From assembly GCF_032452875.1 (NCBI RefSeq), contig NW_026893688.1, positions 310,001 through 374,000 of the forward strand: DNA of 64,000 nt, read 5' to 3'. This DNA is from Bos javanicus. Lineage: Eukaryota > Chordata > Mammalia > Artiodactyla > Bovidae. Below are positions 38,217 through 52,620 of this stretch, piece after piece. The position numbers were made by a program, and so were the translations under genes. A model generated the notes under the pieces. The model had not been told where the DNA came from and made no database searches. It saw nothing but the letters and a program-made list of their open reading frames with translations. Within the stretch, counting starts at the first letter, position 1, and every line of letters begins with the position of its first letter.

Positions 38217-41200
38217 TGATCACGTGACTGAGCATGCACTGTTCACGTGGCTGATCATACACTGATCACGTGATTGATCATGCACTGATCACTTGGATAT
38301 CATGCACTGATCACGTGGATATCATGCACTGATCACGTGGCTGATCACACACTGTTCACGTGTCTGACCATGCACTGATCACGTGGCTGATCATACACTG
38401 CTCACGTAACTGATCATGCACTGATCACGTGGCTATCATGCACTGATCACGTGGCTGAACATGCACTGTTCACGTGGCTGATCACACACCTGTCACGTGA
38501 CATATCATGCACTGATCACGTGGCACTCATGCACTGATCACGTGGCTGATCATACTCTGCTCACGTAACTGATCATGCACACATCACGTGGCTATCATGC
38601 ACTGCTCACGTGGCTCGTCATGGAATGATCACGTAGCTACCATATACTGGTCACGTGACTGATCATGCACAGATCACGTAAATGATCATGCACTGTTCAC
38701 GTGACTGATCATGTACTGATCACGTGACTGATCATGCACTGATCACGTGGCTATCATGCTCTGCTCACGTGGCTGATCATGCAACGATCACGTAGCAACC
38801 ATGTACTGGTCACGTGACTGATCATGCACTGATCACGTAATTGATCCTGCACTGATCACGTGGCTCATCATGCACTGATCACGTGGCTGATCACCACGTA
38901 TCACGTGACTGATCATGCACTGATCACGTGACTATCATGCACTGATCACGTGGCTATCATGCACTGATCACGTGGATATCATGCACTGATCACGTGGCTG
39001 ATCACACACTATCACGTGACTGATCATGCACTGATCACGTGGCTATCATGCACTGATCACGTGGCTATCATGCACTGATATCATGCACTGATCACGTGGC
39101 TGATCATGCACTGATCACGTGACTGATCATGCACTGATCACGTGGCTGATCATGCACTGATCACGTGACTGATCATGCACTGATCACGTGACTGATCATG
39201 CACTGATCACGTGGCTGATCATGCACTGATCACGTGACTGATCATGCACTGATCACGTGACTGATCATGCACTGATCACGTGACTGATCATGCACTGATC
39301 ACGTGACTGATCATGCACTGATCACGTGGCTGATCATGCACTGATCACGTGACTGATCATGCACTGATCACGTGACTGATCATGCACTGATCAGTGGCTA
39401 TCATGCACTGATCACGTGGCTGATCATGCACTGATCACGTGACTGATCATGCACTGATCACTGGCTATCATGCACTGATCACGTGGCTATCATGCACTGA
39501 TCACGTGGCTGATCATGCACTGATCACGTGACTGATCATGCACTGATCACGTCTATATCATGCACTGATCACATGACTGATCATGCACTGATCACGTGGC
39601 TGATCATGCACTGATCACGTGACTGATCATGCACTGATCACGTGGCTATCATGCACTGATCACGTGGCTGATCATGCACTGATCACGTGGCTATCATGCA
39701 CTGATCACGTGACTGATCATGCACTGATCACGTGATTGATCATGCACTGATCACGTGGCTGATCATGCACTGATCACGTGACTGATCATGCACTGATCAC
39801 GTGGCTATCATGCACTGATCACGTGGCTGATCATGCACTGATCACGTGGCTGATCACACACTGTCACGTGACATATCATGCACTGATCACGTGGCACTCA
39901 TGCACTGATCACGTGGCTGATCATACACTGATCACGTAACTGATCATGCACACATCACGTGGCTATCATGCACTGATCACGTGGCTGTCATGGAATGATC
40001 ACGTAGCTACCATATACTGGTCACGTGACTGATCATGCACTGATCACGTAAATGATCATGCACTGTTCACGTGACTGATCATGCACTGATCACGTGACTG
40101 ATCATGCACTGATCACGTGGCTATCATGCACTGCTCACGTGGCTGATCATGCAACGATCACGTAGCAACCATGTACTGGTCACGTGACTGATCATGCACT
40201 GATCACGTAATTGATCATGCACTGATCACGTGGCTCATCATGCACTGATCACGTGGCTGATCACACACTATCACGTGACTGATCATGCACTGATCACGTG
40301 ACTATCATGCACTGATCACGTGGCTATCATGCACTGATCACGTGGATATCATGCACTGATCACGTGGCTGATCACACACGTATCACGTGACTGATCATGC
40401 ACTGATCACGTGGCATCATGCACTGATCACGTGGCTGATCATACACTGATCACGTAACTGATCATGCACTGATCACGTGGCTATCATGCACTGATCACGT
40501 GGCTGATCATGCAATGATCACGTAGCTACCATGCACTGATCACGTGACTGATCATGCACTGATCACGTAAATGATCATGCACTGATCACGTGACTGATCA
40601 TGCACTGATCACGTGACTGATCATGCACTGATCACGTGGCTATCATGCACTGATCACGTGGCTGATCATGCACTGATCACGTAGCAACCATGTACTGTCA
40701 CGTGACTGATCATGCACTGATCACGTAATTGATCATGCACTGATCACGTGGCTGATCATGCACTGATCACGTGGCTGATCACACACTGATCACGTGACTG
40801 ATCATGCACTGATCACGTGACTATCATGCACTGATCACGTGGCTATCATGCACTGATCACGTGGATATCATGCACTGATCACGTGGCTGATCACACACTA
40901 TCACGTGACTGATCATGCACTGATCACGTGGCTATCATGCACTGATCACGTGGCTATCATGCACTGATATCATGCACTGATCACGTGGCTGATCACACAC
41001 TGATCACGTGACTGATCATGCACTGATCACGTGGCTGATCATGCACTGATCACGTGACTGATCATGCACTGATCACGTGACTGATCATGCACTGATCACG
41101 TGACTGATCATGCACTGATCACGTGACTGATCATGCACTGATCACGTGGCTGATCATGCACTGATCACGTGACTGATCATGCACTGATCACGTGACTGAT

Positions 41201-42259
41201 CATGCACTGATCACGTGGCTATCATGCACTGATCACGTGGCTGATCATGCACTGATCACGTGACTGATCATGCACTGATCACGTGGCTATCATGCACTGA
41301 TCACGTGGCTATCATGCACTGATCACGTGGCTGATCATGCACTGATCACGTGACTGATCATGCACTGATCACGTCTATATCATGCACTGATCACGTGACT
41401 GATCATGCACTGATCACGTGGCTGATCATACACTGATCACGTGACTGATCATGCACTGATCACGTGGCTATCATGCACTGATCACGTGGCTGATCATGCA
41501 CTGATCACGTAGCTATCATGCACTGATCACGTGACTGATCATGCACTGATCACGTAATTGATCATGCACTGATCACGTGACTGATCATGCACTGATCACG
41601 TGACTGATCATGCACTGATCACGTGACTGATCATGCACTGATCACGTGGCTATCATGCACTGATCACGTGGCTGATCATGCACTGATCACGTGACTATCA
41701 TGCACTGATCACGTGACTGATCATGCACTGATCACGTGGCTGATCATGCACTGATCACGTGGCTGATCATGCACTGATCACGTGACTGATCATGCACTGA
41801 TCACGTGACTGATCATGCACTGATCACGTGGCTATCATGCACTGATCACGTGGCTGATCATGCACTGATCACGTGCCTGATCATGCACTGATCACATGAC
41901 TGATCATGCACTGATCACGTGACTGATCATGCACTGATCACGTGGCTATCATGCACTACTCACGTGGCTGATCATGCAATGATCATGTAGCTACCATGTA
42001 CTGGTCACGTGACTGATCATACACCCATCAGGTGACTGATCATGCACTGATCACGTGCCTGATCATGCACTGATCACGTGACTGATCATGCACTGATCAC
42101 ATGGCTATCATGCACTGATCACGTGGCTGATCATGCACTGATCACGTGGCTGATCATGCACTGATACCGTGACTGAGCATGGACTGATCACATGACTATC
42201 ATGTAGTGATCACGTGACTTAATGGCGCTGATCATGTGACTGATCATGCACTGATCATG
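38217..42259. repeat. 4.0-kb core-free interval with three D-block series
   Basis: The longest stretch without a core. A normal D block (GATCCTG at 38843) carries one extra GTGGATATC monomer near 38320. A second D series appears without any core before it: CACACACTGTCACG near 39846, GGCACTCATGC near 39892, GCTGTCATGG near 39983 and CCATATACTGG near 40011. A third, nearly smoothed to consensus, begins near 40410. Orphan GTCTATATC occurs at 39551 and 41373. M1 starts at 41956. Confidence 0.92.
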
Positions 42260-42525
42260 TTTGCTATCATACACTGATCATGTGCCTCTGGAGGCAATAA
42301 ACAAAGAGCTGAGTAGGCACGAATCAAACAGTCAGCAGGCAATAATCATGGAACTCAGCTGTGAGGAATCATGCTGCTCAGCTGGCAATAATCAAGCAGC
42401 TGAGCAGGCAGGAATTACGCAGCACAGCTGGCAATTGTCAAGCAGATGACAGGCAGGAATCGTGCAGCTCAGCTGGCAATTGTCAAGCAGATGAGCAGAC
42501 AGTAATCACGCAGCTCAGCAGGCCC
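42260..42525 (+). repeat. Core module 23, class A
   Basis: 266 bp, majority sequence, frame open at 42261-42449, 304-bp upstream class, followed by an S module. Confidence 0.95.
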
Positions 42526-43719
42526 TGATCACGTGACTGAGCATGCACTGTTCACGTGAATCATGCTGATCACTGGCAATGATCATGCACTGATCAGGCA
42601 GGAATCACACAGCACAGCTGGCAATTCTCAAGCAGATGACAGGCAGGATCATGCAGCTCAGCTGGCAATTGTCACGCAGATGATCAGCACTGATCACGCA
42701 GCTCATCATGCACTGATCACGTGACTGATCATGCACTGTTCACGTGGCTGATCATGCACTGATCACGTGACTGATCATGCACTGATCACGTGGCTATCAT
42801 GCACTGATCACGTGGCTGATCATACACTGATCACGTGACTGATCATGCACTGATCACGTGGCTGATCATGCACTGATCACGTGACTGATCATGCACTGAT
42901 CACGTGGCTATCATGCACTGATCACGTGGCTGATCATGCACTGATCACGTGGCTGATCATGCACTGATCACGTGACTGATCATGCACTGATCACGTGGCA
43001 TCATGCACTGATCACGTGGCTGATCATGCACTGATCACGTAGCTACCATGTACTGATCACGTGACTGATCATGCACTGATCACGTAATTGATCATGCACT
43101 GATCACGTGGCTGATCATGCACTGATCACGTGGCTGATCATGCACTGATCACGTGACTGATCATGCACTGATCACGTGGCTGATCATGCACTGATCACGT
43201 GACTGATCATGCACTGATCACGTGTCTGATCATGCACTGATCACGTGGCTATCATGCACTGCTCACGTGGCTGATCATGCATGATCACGCAGCTACCATG
43301 TACTGGTCACATGACTGATCATGCACTGATCACGTGACTGATCATGCAGTGATCACGTGGCTATCATGCACTACTCACGTGGCTGATCATGCAATGATCA
43401 TGTAGCTACCATGTACAGGTCACGTGAATGATCATACACCCATCAGGTGACTGATCATGCACTGATCACGTGGCTATCATGCACTGATCACGAGACTGAT
43501 CATGCACTGATCACGTCTATATCATGCACTGATCACATGACTGCCCATGCACTGATCACGTGGATGATCATACACTAATCATGTGACAGATCATGCACTG
43601 ATCACGTGGCTGATCATGCACTGATACCGTGACTGAGCATGGACTGATCACATGACTATCATGTAGTGATCACGTGACTTAATGGCGCTGATCATGTGAC
43701 TGATCATGCGCTGATCATG
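42526..43719. repeat. Array between cores 23 and 24, opening with an S module
   Basis: After the S module come near-consensus monomers, with GTAGCTACCATGTACTG near 43040, GTAATTGATC near 43084, a short CGCAGCTACC monomer near 43288 and M1 at 43371. Confidence 0.93.
42558..42706 (+). repeat. S module 3, most array-like
   Basis: Starts 33 bp after core 23. It contains GATCATGCACTGATCAGG, a plain-array half monomer sitting inside the core framework. CAATTCTCAAGC, CAGGATCATGC and GTCACGCAGATGATC also depart from the core toward array-like sequence. Confidence 0.88.
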
Positions 43720-43985
43720 TTTGCTATCATACACTGATCATGTGCCTCTGGAGGCAATAAACAAAGAGCTGAGTAGGCACGAATCAAACAGTCAGCAGGC
43801 AATAATCATGGAACTCAGCTGTGAGGAATCATGCTGCTCAGCTGGCAATAATCAAGCAGCTGAGCAGGCAGGAATTACGCAGCACAGCTGGCAATTGTCA
43901 AGCAGATGACAGGCAGGAATCGTGCAGCTCAGCTGGCAATTGTCAAGCAGATGAGCAGACAGTAATCACGCAGCTCAGCAGGCCC
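43720..43985 (+). repeat. Core module 24, class A
   Basis: 266 bp, majority sequence, frame open at 43721-43909, 349-bp upstream class. Confidence 0.95.
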
Positions 43986-46094
43986 TGATCACGTGACTGA
44001 GCATGCACTGTTCACGTGGCTGATCATACACTGATCACGTGTCTGATCATGCACTGATCACGTGGCTGATCATACACTGATCACGTACTGATCATGCACT
44101 GATCACGTGGCTATCATGCACTGATCACGTGGCTGAACATGCACTGTTCACGTGGCTGATCACACACCTGTCACGTGACATATCATGCACTGATCACGTG
44201 GCACTCATGCACTGATCACGTGGCTGATCATACTCTGCTCACGTAACTCATCATGCACACATCACGTGGCTATCATGCACTGCTCACGTGGCTCGTCATG
44301 GAATGATCACGTAGCTACCATATACTGGTCACGTGACTGATCATGCACAGATCACGTAAATGATCATGCACTGTTCACGTGACTGATCATGTACTGATCA
44401 CGTGACTGATCATGCACTGATCACGTGGCTATCATGCTCTGCTCACGTGGCTGATCATGCAACGATCACGTAGCAACCATGTACTGGTCACGTGACTGAT
44501 CATGCACTGATCACGTAATTGATCCTGCACTGATCACGTGGCTCATCATGCACTGATCACGTGGCTGATCACACACGTATCACGTGACTGATCATGCACT
44601 GATCACGTGACTATCATGCACTGATCACGTGGCTATCATGCACTGATCACGTGGATATCATGCACTGATCACGTGGCTGATCACACACGTATCACGTGAC
44701 TGATCATGCACTGATCACGTGGCTATCATGCACTGATATCATGCACTGATCACGTGGCTGATCACACGATATCACGTGACTGATCATGCACTGATCACGT
44801 GGCTGATCATGCACTGATCACGTGACTGATCATGCACTGATCACGTGACTGATCATGCACTGATCACGTGGCTGATCATGCACTGATCACGTGACTGATC
44901 ATGCACTGATCACGTGACTGATCATGCACTGATCACGTGACTGATCATGCACTGATCACGTGGCTGATCATGCACTGATCACGTGGCTGATCATGCACTG
45001 ATCACGTGACTGATCATGCACTGATCACGTGACTGATCATGCACTGATCAGTGGCTATCATGCACTGATCACGTGGCTGATCATGCACTGATCACGTGAC
45101 TGATCATGCACTGATCACTGGCTATCATGCACTGATCACGTGGCTATCATGCACTGATCACGTGGCTGATCATGCACTGATCACGTGACTGATCATGCAC
45201 TGATCACGTCTATATCATGCACTGATCACATGACTGATCATGCACTGATCACGTGGATGATCATACACTGATCATGTGACTGATCATGCACTGATCACGT
45301 GGCTATCATGCACTGATCACGTGGCTGATCATGCACTGATCACGTAGCTACCATGCACTGATCACGTGACTGATCATGCACTGATCACGTAATTGATCAT
45401 GCACTGATCAGTGACTGATCATGCACTGATCACGTGACTGATCATGCACTGATCACGTGACTGATCATGCACTGATCACGTGGCTGATCATGCACTGATC
45501 ACGTGGCTGATCATGCACTGATCACGTAGCTACCATGCACTGATCACGTGACTGATCATGCACTGATCACGTGGCTGATCATGCACTGATCACGTGGCTG
45601 ATCATGCACTGATCACGTGACTGATCATGCACTGATCACGTGACTGATCATGCACTGATCACGTGGCTATCATGCACTGATCACGTGGCTGATCATGCAC
45701 TGATCACGTGCCTGATCATGCACTGATCACATGGCTGATCATGCACTGATCACGTGACTGATCATGCACTGATCACGTGGCTATCATGCACTACTCACGT
45801 GGCTGATCATGCAATGATCATGTAGCTACCATGTACTGGTCACGTGACTGATCATACACTGATCACGTGACTGATCATGCACTGATCACGTGCCTGATCA
45901 TGCACTGATCACGTGACTGATCATGCACTGATCACGTGGCTATCATGCACTGATCACGTGGCTGATCATGCACTGATCACGTGGCTGATCATGCACTGAT
46001 ACCGTGACTGATCATGGACTGATCACATGACTATCATGTACTGATCACGTGACTTAATGGCACTGATCATGTGACTGATCATGCACTGATCATG
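43986..46094. repeat. Monomer array with shortened D block, cores 24 to 25
   Basis: The first part of the D block is contracted: CACTTGGATATC is missing and GTGTCTGATC is followed directly by CACGTACTG near 44085. It then continues normally through CTGAACATG, CATACTCTGC and GATCCTG (about 44521). Orphan GTCTATATC at 45208; M1 at 45791. Confidence 0.93.
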
Positions 46095-46359
46095 TTTGCT
46101 ATCATACACTGATCATGTGCCTCTGGAGGCAATAAACAAAGAGCTGAGTAGGCACGAATCAAACAGTCAGCAGGCAATAATCATGGAACTCAGCTGTGAG
46201 GAATCATGCTGCTCAGCTGGCAATAATCAAGCAGCTGAGCAGGCAGGAATTATGCAGCACAGCTGGCAATTGTCAAGCAGATGACAGGCAGGAATCGTGC
46301 AGCTCAGCTGGCAATTGTCAACAGATGAGCAGACAGTAATCACGCAGCTCAGCAGGCCC
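46095..46359 (+). repeat. Core module 25, class A with two private changes
   Basis: 265 bp. GAATTATGCAG (CpG lost; Thr to Met) matches classes B and C, and GTCAACAGATG lacks one G in unit 5. The frame at 46096-46284 stays open because the deletion lies beyond it. 304-bp upstream class, S module follows. Confidence 0.95.
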
Positions 46360-47147
46360 TGATCACGTGACTGAGCATGCACTGTTCACGGGAATCATGC
46401 TGATCAGCTGGCAATGATCATGCAGCTGATCAGGCAGGAATTACACAGCACAGCTGGCAATTGTCAAGCAGATGACAGGCAGGAATCGTGCAGCTCAGCT
46501 GGCAATTGTCAAGCAGATGATCAGACAGTGATCACGCAGCTCATCATGCACTGATCACGTGACTGATCATGCACTGATCACGTGGCTGATCATGCACTGA
46601 TCACGTGACTGATCATGCACTGATCACGTGGCTATCATGCACTGATCACGTGGCTGATCATGCACTGATCACGTGACTGATCATGCACTGATCACGTGGC
46701 TGATCATGCACTGATCACGTGACTGATCATGCACTGATCACGTGGCTATCATGCACTGATCACGTGGCTGATCATGCACTGATCACGTGGCTGATCATGC
46801 ACTGTCACGTGACTATCATGCACTGATCACGTGGCACTCATGCACTGATCACGTGGCTGATCATACACTGATCACGTGACTGATCATGCACTGATCACGT
46901 GGCTATCATGCACTGATCACGTGGCTGTCATGCAATGATCATGTAGCTACCATATACTGATCACGTGACTGATCATGCACTGATCACGTGGATGATCATG
47001 CACTGATCACGTGACTGATCATGCACTGATCACGTGGCTGATCATGCACTGATACCGTGACTGAGCATGGACTGATCACATGACTATCATGTAGTGATCA
47101 CGTGACTTAATGGCGCTGATCATGTGACTGATCATGCACTGATCATG
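46360..47147. repeat. Array between cores 25 and 26, opening with an S module
   Basis: The S module is followed by monomers with D-like traces (GGCACTCATGC near 46833, GCTGTCATGCAATG near 46924, CCATATACTG near 46951). No M1; the class A leader begins near 47050. Confidence 0.93.
46392..46544 (+). repeat. S module 4, partial second core
   Basis: Begins after GTTCACGGG with GAATCATGCTGATCAGCTGG, then CAATGATCATGCAGCTGATC, GGAATTACACAGC, GAATCGTGC and GATGATCAGACAGTGATC. TGATCA has been introduced at several sites relative to the main core. Confidence 0.9.
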
Positions 47148-47412
47148 TTTGCTATCATACACTGATCATGTGCCTCTGGAGGCAATAAACAAAGAGCTGA
47201 GTAGGCACGAATCAAAAGTCAGCAGGCAATAATCATGGAACTCAGCTGTGAGGAATCATGCTGCTCAGCTGGCAATAATCAAGCAGCTGAGCAGGCAGGA
47301 ATTACGCAGCACAGCTGGCAATTGTCAAGCAGATGACAGGCAGGAATCGTGCAGCTCAGCTGGCAATTGTCAAGCAGATGAGCAGACAGTAATCACGCAG
47401 CTCAGCAGGCCC
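47148..47412 (+). repeat. Core module 26, class A, frameshifted
   Basis: 265 bp. AATCAAAAGTC lacks one base relative to AATCAAACAGTC and shifts the 62-codon frame. No M1 marker lies upstream, unlike its neighbours. Confidence 0.95.
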
Positions 47413-48583
47413 TGATCACGTGACTGAGCATGCACTGTTCACGTGGCTGATCATACACTGATCACGTGACTGATCATGCACTGATCACGTGGCTGATCAT
47501 GCACTGATCACGTACTGATCATGCACTGATCACGTGGCTATCATGCACTGATCACGTGGCTGATCATGCACTGATCACGTAGCTATCATGCACTGTCACG
47601 TGACTGATCATGCACTGATCACGTAATTGATCATGCACTGATCACGTGGCTGATCATGCACTGATCACGTGGCTGATCACACATGATCACGTGACTGATC
47701 ATGCACTGATCACGTGACTATCATGCACTGATCACGTGGCTATCATGCACTGATCACGTGGCTATCATGCACTGATCACGTGGCTGATCACACTGATCAC
47801 GTGACTGATCATGCACTGATCACGTGGCTATCATGCACTGATCACGTGGCTATCATGCACTGATATCATGCACTGATCACGTGGCTGATCACACACTGAT
47901 CACGTGACTGATCATGCACTGATCACGTGGCTGATCATGCACTGATCACGTGACTGATCATGCACTGATCGTGACTGATCATGCACTGATCACGTGGCTG
48001 ATCATGCACTGATCACGTGACTGATCATGCACTGATCACGTGGCTGATCATGCACTGATCACGTGACTGATCATGCACTGATCACGTGTCTGATCATGCA
48101 CTGATCACGTGGCTATCATGCACTGCTCACGTGGCTGATCATGCATGATCACGCAGCTACCATGTACTGGTCACATGACTGATCATGCACTGATCACGTG
48201 ACTGATCATGCAGTGATCACGTGGCTATCATGCACTACTCACGTGGCTGATCATGCAATGATCATGTAGCTACCATGTACAGGTCACGTGAATGATCATA
48301 CACCCATCAGGTGACTGATCATGCACTGATCACGTGGCTATCATGCACTGATCACGAGACTGATCATGCACTGATCACGTCTATATCATGCACTGATCAC
48401 ATGACTGCCCATGCACTGATCACGTGGATGATCATACACTAATCATGTGACAGATCATGCACTGATCACGTGGCTGATCATGCACTGATACCGTGACTGA
48501 GCATGGACTGATCACATGACTATCATGTAGTGATCACGTGACTTAATGGCGCTGATCATGTGACTGATCATGCGCTGATCATG
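47413..48583. repeat. Monomer array between cores 26 and 27
   Basis: GATATC deletion monomer near 47863, GATCACACATGATCACG near 47677, and a monomer lacking CAC of the E-box (GATCGTGACTG) near 47968. M1 starts at 48235. Confidence 0.93.
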
Positions 48584-48849
48584 TTTGCTATCATACACTG
48601 ATCATGTGCCTCTGGAGGCAATAAACAAAGAGCTGAGTAGGCACGAATCAAACAGTCAGCAGGCAATAATCATGGAACTCAGCTGTGAGGAATCATGCTG
48701 CTCAGCTGGCAATAATCAAGCAGCTGAGCAGGCAGGAATTACGCAGCACAGCTGGCAATTGTCAAGCAGATGACAGGCAGGAATCGTGCAGCTCAGCTGG
48801 CAATTGTCAAGCAGATGAGCAGACAGTAATCACGCAGCTCAGCAGGCCC
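48584..48849 (+). repeat. Core module 27, class A
   Basis: 266 bp, majority sequence, frame open at 48585-48773, 349-bp class with full D block. Closest large-scale relatives are cores 16 and 21. Confidence 0.95.
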
Positions 48850-51046
48850 TGATCACGTGACTGAGCATGCACTGTTCACGTGGCTGATCATACACTGATC
48901 ACGTGATTGATCATGCACTGATCACTTGGATATCATGCACTGATCACGTGGCTGATCATACACTGTTCACGTGTCTGACCATGCACTGATCACGTGGCTG
49001 ATCATACACTGCTCACGTAACTGATCATGCACTGATCACGTGGCTATCATGCACTGATCACGTGGCTGAACATGCACTGTTCACGTGGCTGATCACACAC
49101 CTGTCACGTGACATATCATGCACTGATCACGTGGCACTCATGCACTGATCACGTGGCTGATCATACTCTGCTCACGTAACTCATCATGCACACATCACGT
49201 GGCTATCATGCACTGCTCACGTGGCTCGTCATGGAATGATCACGTAGCTACCATATACTGGTCACGTGACTGATCATGCACAGATCACGTAAATGATCAT
49301 GCACTGTTCACGTGACTGATCATGTACTGATCACGTGACTGATCATGCACTGATCACGTGGCTATCATGCTCTGCTCACGTGGCTGATCATGCAACGATC
49401 ACGTAGCAACCATGTACTGGTCACGTGACTGATCATGCACTGATCACGTAATTGATCCTGCACTGATCACGTGGCTCATCATGCACTGATCACGTGGCTG
49501 ATCACACACGTATCACGTGACTGATCATGCACTGATCACGTGACTATCATGCACTGATCACGTGGCTATCATGCACTGATCACGTGGATATCATGCACTG
49601 ATCACGTGGCTGATCACACACGTATCACGTGACTGATCATGCACTGATCACGTGGCTATCATGCACTGATCACGTGGCTATCATGCACTGATATCATGCA
49701 CTGATCACGTGGCTGATCACACACTGATCACGTGACTGATCATGCACTGATCACGTGGCTGATCATGCACTGATCACGTGACTGATCATGCACTGATCGT
49801 GACTGATCATGCACTGATCACGTGGCTGATCATGCACTGATCACGTGACTGATCATGCACTGATCACGTGACTGATCATGCACTGATCACGTGACTGATC
49901 ATGCACTGATCACGTGACTGATCATGCACTGATCACGTGGCTGATCATGCACTGATCACGTGACTGATCATGCACTGATCACGTGACTGATCATGCACTG
50001 ATCAGTGGCTATCATGCACTGATCACGTGGCTGATCATGCACTGATCACGTGACTGATCATGCACTGATCACTGGCTATCATGCACTGATCACGTGGCTA
50101 TCATGCACTGATCACGTGGCTGATCATGCACTGATCACGTGACTGATCATGCACTGATCACGTCTATATCATGCACTGATCACATGACTGATCATGCACT
50201 GATCACGTGCTGATCATACACTGATCACGTGACTGATCATGCACTGATCACGTGGCTATCATGCACTGATCACGTGGCTGATCATGCACTGATCACGTAG
50301 CTATCATGCACTGATCACGTGACTGATCATGCACTGATCACGTGATTGATCATGCACTGATCAGTGACTGATCATGCACTGATCACGTGACTGATCATGC
50401 ACTGATCACGTGACTGATCATGCACTGATCACGTGGCTATCATGCACTGATCACGTGGCTGATCATGCACTGATCACGTAGCTATCATGCACTGATCACG
50501 TGACTGATCATGCACTGATCACGTGGCTGATCATGCACTGATCACGTGGCTGATCATGCACTGATCACGTGACTGATCATGCACTGATCACGTGACTGAT
50601 CATGCACTGATCACGTGGCTATCATGCACTGATCACGTGGCTGATCATGCACTGATCACGTGCCTGATCATGCACTGATCACATGGCTGATCATGCACTG
50701 ATCACGTGACTGATCATGCACTGATCACGTGGCTATCATGCACTACTCACGTGGCTGATCATGCAATGATCATGTAGCTACCATGTACTGGTCACGTGAC
50801 TGATCATGCACCCATCACGTGACTGATCATGCACTGATCACGTGCCTGATCATGCACTGATCACGTGACTGATCATGCACTGATCACGTGGCTATCATGC
50901 ACTGATCACGTGGCTGATCATGCACTGATCACGTGGCTGATCATGCACTGATACCGTGACTGATCATGGACTGATCACATGACTATCATGTAGTGATCAC
51001 GTGACTTAATGGCACTGATCATGTGACTGATCATGCGCTGATCATG
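48850..51046. repeat. Monomer array with full D block, cores 27 to 28
   Basis: Complete D series with GATCCTG at 49454, GATATC near 49690, an E-box-damaged GATCGTGACTG near 49797 matching the one near 47968, and orphan GTCTATATC at 50162. M1 starts at 50743. Confidence 0.93.
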
Positions 51047-51312
51047 TTTGCTATCATACACTGATCATGTGCCTCTGGAGGCAATAAACAAAGAGCTGAG
51101 TAGGCACGAATCAAACAGTCAGCAGGCAATAATCATGGAACTCAGCTGTGAGGAATCATGCTGCTCAGCTGGCAATAATCAAGCAGCTGAGCAGGCAGGA
51201 ATTACGCAGCACAGCTGGCAATTGTCAAGCAGATGACAGGCAGGAATCGTGCAGCTCAGCTGGCAATTGTCAAGCAGATGAGCAGACAGTAATCACGCAG
51301 CTCAGCAGGCCC
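51047..51312 (+). repeat. Core module 28, class A
   Basis: 266 bp, majority sequence, frame open at 51048-51236, 304-bp class. Followed by the most complete S module. Confidence 0.95.
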
Positions 51313-52620
51313 TGATCACGTGACTGAGCATGCACTGTTCACGTGAATCATGCTGCTCAGCTGGCAATAATCAAGCAGCTGAGCAGGCAGGAATTAGACA
51401 GCACAGCTGGCAATTGTCAAGCAGATGACAGGCAGGAATCGTGCAGCTCAGCTGGCAATTGTCAAGCAGATGAGCAGACAGTAATCACGCAGCTCAGCAG
51501 GCCCTGATCACGTGACTGAGCATGCACTGTTCACGTGGCTGATCATACACTGATCACGTGACTGATCATGCACTGATCACGTGGATATCATGCACTGATC
51601 ACGTGGCTGATCATACACTGATCACGTGTCTGACCATGCACTGATCACGTGGCTGATCATGCACTGATCACGTAACTGATCATGCACTGATCACGTGGCT
51701 ATCATGCACTGATCACGTGGCTGATCATGCACTGATCACGTGGCTGATCACACACTGTCACGTGACATATCATGCACTGATCACGTGGCACTCATGCACT
51801 GATCACGTGGCTGATCATACTCTGATCACGTGACTGATCATGCACATCACGTGGCTATCATGCACTGCTCACGTGGCTCGTCATGAATGATCACGAAGCT
51901 ACCATATACTGGTCACGTGACTGATCATGCACTGATCACGTAAATGATCATGCACTGATCACGTGACTGATCATGCACTGATCACGTGACTGATCATGCA
52001 CTGATCACGTGGCTATCATGCACTGATCACGTGGCTGATCATGCAACGATCACGTGGCAACCATGTACTGGTCACGTGACTGATCATGCACTGATCACGT
52101 AATTGATCATGCACTGATCACGTGGCTCATCATGCACTGATCACGTGGCTGATCACACTGATCACGTGACTGATCATGCACTGATCACGTGACTAATCAT
52201 GCACTGATCACGTGGCTATCATGCACTGATCACGTGGATATCATGCACTGATCACGTGGCTGATCACACACGTATCACGTGACTGATCATGCACTGATCA
52301 CGTGGCTATCATGCACTGATCACGTGGCTGATCATGCACTGATCACGTGGCTATCATGCACTGATCACGTGGCTGATCATGCACTGATCACGTAGCTATC
52401 ATGCACTGATCACGTGACTGATCATGCACTGATCACGTGGCTGATCATGCACTGATCACGTGACTGATCATGCACTGATCACGTGGCTGATCATGCACTG
52501 ATCACGCAGCTACCATGCACTGATCACATGACTGATCATGCACTGATCACGTGACTGATCATGCACTGATCACGTGGCTTATCATGCACTGATCATGTGA
52601 CTGATCATGTGCTGATCATG
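51313..52620. repeat. Array between cores 28 and 29, opening with S module 5
   Basis: After the S module the D series reappears with several sites returned to consensus (GTGTCTGACC near 51628, GGCACTCATGC near 51786, GCTCGTCATGAATG near 51877). GATCACACTGATC lies near 52154. Class B/C leader near 52574. Confidence 0.92.
51345..51504 (+). repeat. S module 5, full-length duplicate of core units 3-6
   Basis: 160 bp, exactly the length of units 3-6 of core 28, with an identical start (GAATCATGCTGCTCAGCTGG) and the GGCCC terminus. Only GAATTAGACAGC departs clearly. It is followed again by TGATCACGTGACTGAGCATG, so core end and spacer are repeated. This looks like the ancestral or youngest form of the S modules. 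Confidence 0.93.
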
